A DNA stretch of 23,309 bases from JAFDZV01 sp966128725. GTDB lineage: Bacteria > Bacteroidota > Ignavibacteria > OLB7. The notes under the pieces are model-generated. The model was given only the letters and a program-made list of their open reading frames with translations. It made no database searches and had not been told where the DNA came from. A program made the position numbers and the translations under genes. Below, in pieces: positions 15,614 to 21,315 of this stretch; positions within the stretch are counted from its first letter, which is position 1, and every line of letters starts with the position of its first letter. The stretch is taken from positions 1-23,309 of the forward strand of contig CBHYLN010000083.1 in the NCBI GenBank assembly GCA_966128725.1, written 5' to 3'.

Positions 15614-17122
15614 ATGGATATCGCACTCCTGATTGTCTACGTATTCGCGCTTACGGTGCTGTTCGTGTTCGGGCTGCATGGCCTTGCGATCATCGTACGC
15701 TACGTGAAGCTGCGTCCGCGCGATCCGGTCGTGGCGCCGCTTGCGCGGCCGCTGCCCCAGGTGACGGTGCAGTTGCCGCTGTTCAACGAGCTGTACGTGG
15801 CCGAGCGGCTTATCGATGCCGTGTGCGCCATCGACTACCCGCGCGAGCTGCTGCAGATTCAGGTGCTGGACGATTCCACCGACGAAACCACCGCGCTTCT
15901 TGAACGCCTTGTACAAGCCCGGCCAGCCGAGGGGATTCGGATCGACCTGTTGCATCGCAGCGACCGCAGCGGGTTCAAGGCCGGCGCGCTGCGCGAAGGC
16001 CTGAAACATGCCACCGGGGAGTTCATCGCGATTTTCGATGCGGACTTCCTGCCCGATCCCGATTTCCTGATGCTGAGCCTGCCCCACCTTGTGGCCGATA
16101 GCCGGCTGGGTCTGGTGCAGGGGCGGTGGGAACATCTCAACCACGACTACAGCCTTCTTACCCGCATACAGGCGTTGGCGCTGGACGCACACTTCGCCAT
16201 GGAACAGCAGGTGCGCAATCGCGCGCACTACTTCATGAACTTCAACGGCACGGCGGGCGTGTGGCGCAAGGAGTGCATCATCGATGCCGGCAATTGGCAC
16301 TCCGACACGCTTACCGAGGATCTGGACCTTTCCTATCGTGCGCAGATGCGCGGCTGGCGATTTCTGTACCTCAACGATCTTACCGTCCCGGCCGAGCTGC
16401 CCTCGGAAATCAACGGTCTGAAGTCGCAGCAGTTCCGTTGGACCAAGGGCGCCATCGAAACCGCACGCAAGCATCTGCCGGCGCTGTGGCGCGCGAAGCT
16501 GCCGCTGGCGGTGAAGCTGCACGGCACCGTGCACCTGACATCCAATCTGGTGTTCCCCTGCATCCTGGTGATCGCGCTGCTGAACCTGCCGGTGTTGTTC
16601 GTGAAGCAGTCGCGGCCGGATCTGGCGGTGTACTTCGATATCATGAGCCTCTTCGTGGTCTCCTCGATATCCACGTTGCTGTTCTATCTGTTTGCCCAAC
16701 GCGATATCCGCGAGGACTGGCAGCGCCGGATGCTGACCTTTCCGTTTTTCATGGCCGGCACCATGGGGCTGGCGGTGAACAACACGCGCGCGGTGATCGA
16801 GGCCCTGATCCGTCGTAAAAGCGCGTTCGAGCGAACACCCAAGTACAACATTCGTGTGGCCGGTGATCAATGGCGGAGCAGCCGCTACCGGTACTCGCGT
16901 GTGAAGTTCGAGGTTGTGCTTGAGATGCTTCTGGCGTTGTACGTGCTTGCGGCGCTGGTTGCAAGCGTGCACTACCGCGAGATCTCGTTGATCCCCTTCC
17001 AGTTGATGTTCCTTATGGGATTTGGGCTTACGGGGTACCTGTCGCTACGGCATGCGCTTGGCAGCCGTGTGCGCGTGGGGGCCGGCGAGAACCTGGGAAC
17101 CCCCGCCGCCGACACCGTATAG
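15614..17122 (+). CDS. Processive family-2 glycosyltransferase (cellulose/mannan synthase-like), membrane protein
   Basis: A 502-residue inner-membrane glycosyltransferase that probably polymerises or adds sugars from a nucleotide-sugar donor. One membrane segment is at residues 3-28. The GT-A catalytic domain follows: PLFNE (55-59), nucleotide-binding Asp86-Asp87-Ser88, metal-binding DAD (142-144), catalytic TED (234-236) and the processivity motif Q272-x-x-R275-W276 (QQFRWTKG). Four or so C-terminal membrane segments are seen at about 315-340, 350-375, 390-410 and 430-485. The Q-x-x-R-W motif and layout match CslA-like/cellulose-synthase-like enzymes more than simple transferases. The ribosome site is weak (GGTGAT before ATG 15614). 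It follows lptE by 134 bp. Product (glycan or glycolipid) and donor are not predictable. Confidence 0.9.
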   Translation: MDIALLIVYVFALTVLFVFGLHGLAIIVRYVKLRPRDPVVAPLARPLPQVTVQLPLFNELYVAERLIDAVCAIDYPRELLQIQVLDDSTDETTALLERLVQARPAEGIRIDLLHRSDRSGFKAGALREGLKHATGEFIAIFDADFLPDPDFLMLSLPHLVADSRLGLVQGRWEHLNHDYSLLTRIQALALDAHFAMEQQVRNRAHYFMNFNGTAGVWRKECIIDAGNWHSDTLTEDLDLSYRAQMRGWRFLYLNDLTVPAELPSEINGLKSQQFRWTKGAIETARKHLPALWRAKLPLAVKLHGTVHLTSNLVFPCILVIALLNLPVLFVKQSRPDLAVYFDIMSLFVVSSISTLLFYLFAQRDIREDWQRRMLTFPFFMAGTMGLAVNNTRAVIEALIRRKSAFERTPKYNIRVAGDQWRSSRYRYSRVKFEVVLEMLLALYVLAALVASVHYREISLIPFQLMFLMGFGLTGYLSLRHALGSRVRVGAGENLGTPAADTV

Positions 17123-17134
17123 GCCGGCATCGTC

Positions 17135-17157
17135 CGGGGCTGGCCACGCAAGCCCCG
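17135..17157 (+). terminator. Possible weak hairpin after the glycosyltransferase gene
   Basis: A 7-bp perfect stem (CGGGGCT / AGCCCCG) with a 9-nt loop lies 12 nt past the stop. No T-tract follows, so read-through into the purine nucleoside phosphorylase gene is likely. Confidence 0.3.
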
Positions 17158-17266
17158 TGAGCCCGGTATGGCAGGCCTCGGGGCACGCATCTCAACCATC
17201 TCCCGCACGCCGTTGCCGGTACGATTCTTCCAGTACGCTTTCAACGTTGCACGTTCGGAGTTCCAT

Positions 17267-18091
17267 ATGACATTGCGCGAGCAGATGGCCGCCGCGGCCG
17301 AGATTATTCGCACGAAGGCCGGGGCTGATTTTGCCCCCGAGATCGGCATCATCCTGGGCACGGGGCTGGGCAGGTTGGTGGATGATATCGAGGCGGTGGC
17401 CGTGGTGGAGTACGCCGATATCCCGGGCTTCCCGCTTTCGACGGTGGAGTCGCACAAGGGAAGACTGATCCTGGGTCATTTGTCCGGCCGTCCGGTTGTG
17501 GCCATGCAGGGGCGATTCCACTTCTACGAGGGGTACTCGATGAAGCAGATCACCTTCCCGGTGCGTGTGATGCACGAGCTGGGCGCGCGGACGCTGTTTG
17601 TGTCGAACGCATGCGGCGGCATGAACCCGTTGTTCCGGCGTGGTGATCTGATGGTGATCGAGGATCACATCAACCTTATCGGCGACAACCCGCTGATTGG
17701 CCCGAACGACGATACGCTGGGACCGCGATTCCCCGATATGTCCGAGCCCTACAGCCACCGGTTGATCGAGCTTGCGGAAACCGTGGCGATGGCCGAGGGC
17801 ATCCGTTTGCAGAAGGGGACGTTTGTGGCCGTGGCCGGGCCAAACCTGGAGACACGCGCGGAGTATCGATTCCTGCGGGCTATCGGCGCCGACGTCGTTG
17901 GCATGAGCACAGTGCCCGAGGTAATCGTGGCGCGACACATGGGCATGCCGGTGCTGGGGATTTCGATAGTGACCGACGAGTGTTTCCCCGATAACCTTGC
18001 TCCGGTGGATGTTGCCGAAATCATTGCCGCTGCAAATCGCGCCGAGCCCAATATGACGCGAATATTCGCCCGCCTTATCGAACGGCTGTAG
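17267..18091 (+). CDS. Purine nucleoside phosphorylase (trimeric, PNP-I family)
   Basis: A 274-residue cytoplasmic enzyme that cleaves purine nucleosides with phosphate to the free base and (deoxy)ribose-1-phosphate in purine salvage. Motifs: phosphate-binding GTGLG (31-35), His63 in ESHKG, GRFHFYEGYS (82-91) with Arg83 and His85, SNACGG (113-118), base-contacting Glu195 in GPNLETRAEYR, and GMSTVPEVIVARHMG (212-226). The length is normal for the trimeric type. The position matching human PNP Asn243 is Asp237 (VTDECFPD), 42 residues after the Glu as in the human enzyme; this may affect base preference. The start at 17267 follows CGGAG with 6 nt spacing; the frame is open upstream without a better start. 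A strong terminator follows. deoD/punA naming is left open. Confidence 0.93.
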   Translation: MTLREQMAAAAEIIRTKAGADFAPEIGIILGTGLGRLVDDIEAVAVVEYADIPGFPLSTVESHKGRLILGHLSGRPVVAMQGRFHFYEGYSMKQITFPVRVMHELGARTLFVSNACGGMNPLFRRGDLMVIEDHINLIGDNPLIGPNDDTLGPRFPDMSEPYSHRLIELAETVAMAEGIRLQKGTFVAVAGPNLETRAEYRFLRAIGADVVGMSTVPEVIVARHMGMPVLGISIVTDECFPDNLAPVDVAEIIAAANRAEPNMTRIFARLIERL

Positions 18092-18176
18092 CCTTCGATT
18101 CCGATACATCCCATGCTGTGCGGCCACGAATGTGGACAACATGTGGGAATGTGGAACGTGAAGCCTTGGTAACATT

Positions 18177-18209
18177 GGCGCCCCAACACCGGGGCGCCAT
18201 TTCATTTTC
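18177..18209 (+). terminator. Intrinsic terminator after the purine nucleoside phosphorylase gene
   Basis: A 9-bp perfect stem (18177-18185 TGGCGCCCC; 18192-18200 GGGGCGCCA) with a 6-nt loop is followed at once by TTTCATTTT. It lies 85 nt after the stop codon. This is a classic rho-independent form. Confidence 0.85.
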
Positions 18210-18547
18210 GCCGCTATCCTTCCAGAATATCCGATTGTGGCCATTACGTAACATTGCCATAACACAACGATAATTTGATCGCCCCGGCAACCCGACATAG
18301 TTTCGTGCCTGCTTCAGCAACAAATACCGCTTTCCCGCAATCATCCCCGTGGTGGCCCGAAGCCGGAAATCACGCCGTGCCGCGTGCTGCCGTTCAGTCC
18401 AGTTGGTTCAATCTCTCCATGGTCCTTCGGTTGCCGATGTTCGCGGGCGCTTGTTACCATGAGGAGATAAAGGCAGGATAATTTGATGGCTGCCCATGTG
18501 TGGGGCTAAGTTGCAGTTGTGATAGCGTTCATGTGATGGCGTGCAAT

Positions 18548-18573
18548 CGGCACACTGCCCGGTGTGCCGGGCA
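18548..18573 (+). promoter_or_regulatory. Two mutually exclusive hairpins in the leader of the small gene
   Basis: Hairpin A pairs CGGCACAC (18548-18555) with GTGTGCCG (18562-18569). Hairpin B pairs TGCCCGG (18556-18562) with CCGGGCA (18567-18573) around a TGTG loop. Both stems are perfect and share bases, so only one can form at a time. They lie about 35 nt upstream of the earliest likely start of the small gene at 18608. A switch function is only an inference; the region is GC-rich and chance pairing is possible. Confidence 0.35.
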
Positions 18574-18607
18574 ACGCAAACAAAATCTCCCGCTCGTAAT
18601 CGCGATA

Positions 18608-18898
18608 ATGCACATCATGGAATCCGCACAAGGCAACGCTGTGTATCCCGAAACAGTTGATCGACGCCGCATGTTACGCACCAGAAAAAAGAGCACCAGC
18701 GATTATTCCCGCGAAACCGAGCGGACAGTGGAACGATTGCTTGCGGAATTATACGACGCGCTTGGAATTCGGAAACCGGAGGACCTGTACGGTTCGGTGG
18801 TGATCGAAACCCGGTATCAGAACGGCAAACCCGTGGGGCAGGTGGACGTGCATGTGCGGTACGTGATGAAGCGCGAAAGAGATCCGGAATCGCGATAG
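18608..18898 (+). CDS. Small hypothetical protein (about 96 residues)
   Basis: A small protein I do not recognise. After a basic, disordered-looking N-terminus (RRRMLRTRKKSTSDYSRETE) comes a helix, ERTVERLLAELYDALGI, then a beta pair, SVVIETRYQNGKPVGQVDVHVRYVMK, an alpha-beta layout plausible for a compact domain. There is no signal peptide or membrane segment. The charge pattern and coherent secondary structure favour a real gene, but codons are less GC-rich than neighbours (TTA, GGA, AAA, AGA), suggesting low expression or different origin. ATG 18608, 18617 and 18671 are all possible starts and none has a clear ribosome site. Isolated by a terminator upstream and a repeat element downstream. 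Function unknown. Confidence 0.5.
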   Translation: MHIMESAQGNAVYPETVDRRRMLRTRKKSTSDYSRETERTVERLLAELYDALGIRKPEDLYGSVVIETRYQNGKPVGQVDVHVRYVMKRERDPESR

Positions 18899-19012
18899 CG
18901 ATTTTGTTGCGGCGTGAGCACGAGCCGTGACAGGAACATGGTGGTAAGTGCCCAGCCGGCGCGCGGGCGATTGCAGACCGAGGCGCCGCATGGGTTGTAC
19001 ATAGATCGATAG

Positions 19013-19161
19013 CAGCCTGTTGAAATACCCAAAGGCCCTCGGACTGTTCAACAACAGTCAGCTGCAAGGCGGCCAAACGGACGCGAATGAGGCGTCCTTC
19101 CGGACGTCGCAGTGAGCGGACGTAAAGGCCAACGCAGCGGATGGCGTTGTTCAACAGTCTG
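19013..19161. repeat. MITE-like or REP-like element with CAG(C/A)CTGTTGAA inverted ends
   Basis: The outer ends, CAGCCTGTTGAAATA (19013-19027) and the complement of TTGTTCAACAGTCTG (19147-19161), match at 13 of 15 positions if the right end is read as CAGACTGTTGAACAA. An inner pair, GACTGTTCAACAAC (19042-19055) against GTTGTTCAACAGTC (19146-19159), matches 13 of 14. Smaller stems lie within: GACTGTT-CAAC-AACAGTC (19042-19059), GGACGC/GCGTCC and ACGTC/GACGT. The whole could fold into one long imperfect hairpin. It encodes no protein. Similar TTCAACAG-ended repeats occur in many bacterial genomes to my recollection; no target-site duplication was evident. Confidence 0.65.
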
Positions 19162-19200
19162 ATGGAGGAATCAGAACAGCACGGGAGCGTTGCGAACCGC

Positions 19201-19258
19201 AAGCCCTGTTGCCGGCCTGGCTACTGTTGCACAGTAGCCGCCGGCGGCGGGGCTTTTT
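19201..19258 (+). terminator. Very strong hairpin with T-tract (terminator or attenuator)
   Basis: Outer arms of 16 bp (19201-19216 with 19240-19255, counting three G-U pairs) enclose an 8-bp perfect inner stem, GGCTACTG/CAGTAGCC (19219-19226, 19232-19239), with loop TTGCA and one 2-nt bulge. It ends GGGGCTTTTTCG. No coding gene ends nearby: the closest upstream stop is 300 nt away. It therefore probably terminates a non-coding transcript or attenuates the surface-protein gene starting 200 nt downstream. Confidence 0.75.
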
Positions 19259-19458
19259 CGTTTACGCACCGGCTGAATGCCAGCATCGGAATTCATGCCC
19301 GGCACCGGGCGCCGCGTTACACGCGGCCGCATCGCGCTATCGCCAAGCGGTACGCCGGTGCGATTCAGACCTGCCGGTGCCTTCGCCGACGTACAACGCC
19401 CCGCCTAGGCGCGCGGGCAAAGCTTTTCGGAATCATACACACTTTCTCTGGAGAACAC

Positions 19459-21276
19459 ATGAGGTACAGAACACTGGCACTGGTGGTCGCCGCCCTGTTG
19501 GGCATGGGTGCGACCGCGGAGGCTCAGATCGTTCCGGGCGCCGTTGCGCTCCCCGATTCGATTACCGGCACGCGCACGCTTTCGGCTGATACGGTATATC
19601 AGATGGTGAATACAGTGAAGGTTGGCCCGGGAGCATTGCTCTCGATCCCGGCCGGCACGCTTATCTACGGCAACTCCCTGGGAACCCGTTCGGCGCTTCA
19701 GATCGAGCGCGGCGGCAAGATCTACGCCAAGGGTACGGCCACCAAGCCGATCATCTTCACCTCGGCCAAGGCCCAGGGCTCGAAGGCCCCCGGCGACTGG
19801 GGTGGCATCATCATTCTCGGCAAGGCCGACATCAACCCCACCACCGGCGACACGGCCGTTATCGAGGGTGGCACCAACGGCATTTACGGCGGCACCGATG
19901 ACGCCGATTCCAGCGGCGTGCTGGAGTACGTCCGTATCGAGTTCGGCGGCATTCCGTTCGCCGTCGACAACGAGATCAACGGCCTTACCCTTGCCGGCGT
20001 GGGCAACCGCACTGTGGTGAACCACATCCAGAGCAGCTACAACAACGACGACTCGTTCGAGTGGTTCGGTGGCACGGTGAACGCAACGCACCTGATCGCC
20101 TTCGGCGGTATCGACGATGACTTCGATACCGACTTCGGCTATCGCGGCCGCCTGCAGTTCCTCTTCGCCTTCCGTGATTCGTTGTACAGCGACCTTTCGG
20201 CCAGCAGCTCGTCGAACGGCTTCGAGGCCGACAACGACGGCACCGGCTCGGCCAACACGCCGATCTCCAAGCCGATTGTCTCCAACGCTACGCTTGTTGG
20301 CGCCTATCGCGACACGTCGATTGCCGCATGGCCGGCCGGCGACTTCACGCGCGGTGCGCACATCCGCCGCAACACCGACTACGGTCTGTTCAACACCGTG
20401 ATCACCGGTTGGCAGGAAGCCATCCGTATCGACGGCACGGGCGTGAACCCGGCCAGCCCGCAGAACAGCGATCTGGCGGCCGAGAACGTGGTGATCACCG
20501 GCCGTAAGAACAACGGCACGGCCAACTCCGAGACTGTTGCCGCCGGTGGTGCGCTTCAGGGCACCGTGGACAACTGGTTCAATGCCGCAGCCGCTGGCAA
20601 CACCCGCGCGGGCAACCACCCGTCGTCGCAGCTTACGGCGATCACGCAGACCGATCTGAAGAACCCGAACCCGATTCCGCTGGCCGGCTCGCCGGTTGCC
20701 AACGGTGCCGGTTTCACCAATGCACTGCTGAACGCCGGCAACAACTTCACGTTCACGACCACCACCTACAAGGGTGCCTTCGATCCGAACGTGGCCCGTG
20801 CCAGCCAGTGGGACATTCCCTGGACCAACTACGATCCGTTCAACACCACATACATCAAGCACCGTCAGGGCTGGAACCTTGTTGCGCTTGCCAACACGCC
20901 GGCCAACAACGACAAGAACGTGGTGTATCCGAACAACGGCTCGAACGCCTTCCGTTACAACAACGGCTACAGTGTCGACAACACGCTTGACGCGGGTGTT
21001 GGCTACTGGGTGCTGCTGAATGACAATGCCACCGCCGAGCAGACCGGCACCACGGTGTCGCTGCCGCGCACGGTGAGCGTTGTTGCAGGATGGAACCTGA
21101 TTGCCACCGGCGCCAGCCAGCGCGCTCCGGTTGCCAACATCACGGCCACCGGCACCACGGTTTCCTCCAGCTACTTCGGCTTCGACAACGGCTACTTCAC
21201 GGCCACGACGCTTGAGCCCGGCCGTGCCTACTGGGTCAATGTGACCACCGCCGGTACGCTGACGTTCAACCCGTAA
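19459..21276 (+). CDS. Secreted beta-helix-type surface protein with two C-terminal GWNL/YWV modules
   Basis: A 605-residue exported protein, probably a surface or secreted structural/adhesive protein. The signal peptide (MRYRTLALVVAALLGMGATAEA, residues 1-22) is followed by a domain typical of a Bacteroidota surface family with right-handed beta-helix character. Hallmarks include GDWGGIIILGKADIN (about 114-128), the IEGG...YGGTDDADSSGVLEYVRIEFGG stretch, INGLTLAGVGNRTVVNHIQ, and DDSFEWFGGTVNATHLIA. The C-terminus has two modules of about 60 residues, GWNL at 471 and 544 and YWV at 516 and 591 (period 73-75). It lacks the T9SS sorting domain seen on the other cargo here. All 13 Lys codons are AAG, suggesting high expression. 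GGAG precedes ATG 19459; the frame upstream is open but covers the repeat and hairpin, so 19459 is preferred. The next gene starts 40 nt later. Confidence 0.88.
   Translation: MRYRTLALVVAALLGMGATAEAQIVPGAVALPDSITGTRTLSADTVYQMVNTVKVGPGALLSIPAGTLIYGNSLGTRSALQIERGGKIYAKGTATKPIIFTSAKAQGSKAPGDWGGIIILGKADINPTTGDTAVIEGGTNGIYGGTDDADSSGVLEYVRIEFGGIPFAVDNEINGLTLAGVGNRTVVNHIQSSYNNDDSFEWFGGTVNATHLIAFGGIDDDFDTDFGYRGRLQFLFAFRDSLYSDLSASSSSNGFEADNDGTGSANTPISKPIVSNATLVGAYRDTSIAAWPAGDFTRGAHIRRNTDYGLFNTVITGWQEAIRIDGTGVNPASPQNSDLAAENVVITGRKNNGTANSETVAAGGALQGTVDNWFNAAAAGNTRAGNHPSSQLTAITQTDLKNPNPIPLAGSPVANGAGFTNALLNAGNNFTFTTTTYKGAFDPNVARASQWDIPWTNYDPFNTTYIKHRQGWNLVALANTPANNDKNVVYPNNGSNAFRYNNGYSVDNTLDAGVGYWVLLNDNATAEQTGTTVSLPRTVSVVAGWNLIATGASQRAPVANITATGTTVSSSYFGFDNGYFTATTLEPGRAYWVNVTTAGTLTFNP
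20869..21276 (+). repeat. Two tandem GWNL...NGY...G-YWV protein modules
   Basis: Within the beta-helix protein, residues 471-530 and 544-605 share the pattern G-W-N-L, then about 30 residues later (Y/F)-x-N-G-Y, T-L-x-x-G, and YWV. Similarity is at protein level and modest. In Ignavibacteria/Kapabacteria-type surface proteins I recall paired modules of this type near C-termini, so they may be an anchoring or export unit; that is inference. Confidence 0.7.
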
Positions 21277-21315
21277 TCATCCCAGTTCAACTCAACATAC
21301 ATACCGACAATCCAC

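Larger units (their letters stand above)
18092..18607. other. Intergenic region with leader hairpins and repeated GATAATTTGAT
   Basis: A 516-bp gap. Beyond the terminator at 18177 it is locally AT-richer than its surroundings. The 11-mer GATAATTTGAT occurs twice (18269-18279 and 18477-18487). It resembles the Bacteroidota -7 element TAnnTTTG with one T missing, so each could be a promoter, but no matching -33 element was found. Near the 3' end there are two overlapping hairpins (18548-18573), described separately. ATG-AGG-AGA-TAA at 18459 is not a gene. Confidence 0.5.
18899..19458. other. Long non-coding leader region with repeat element and terminator-like hairpin
   Basis: A 560-bp stretch without a credible gene. 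18899-19012 shows nothing recognisable. It then holds an inverted-repeat element (19013-19161) and a long hairpin with T-tract (19201-19258), and ends with a 200-nt leader to the surface-protein gene. That leader contains the octamer GCCGGTGC twice (around 19363-19385) and a good ribosome site, GGAG, 5 nt before ATG 19459. The spacing allows a small RNA ending at 19258, or a long attenuated leader. Confidence 0.55.

Noticed and set aside
15563..16972. A 469-residue minus-strand open frame opposite the glycosyltransferase
   Set aside because: His/Gln/Arg-rich and motif-free; the plus strand carries DD, DAD, TED and QxxRW motifs.
19286..19428. Clustered EcoRI, NotI, AvrII and HindIII-type sites (GAATTC, GCGGCCGC, CCTAGG, AAGCTT) suggesting vector sequence
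   Set aside because: They are scattered over 140 bp, no known vector context is seen, and the flanks continue into a normal leader. Chance in GC-rich DNA.
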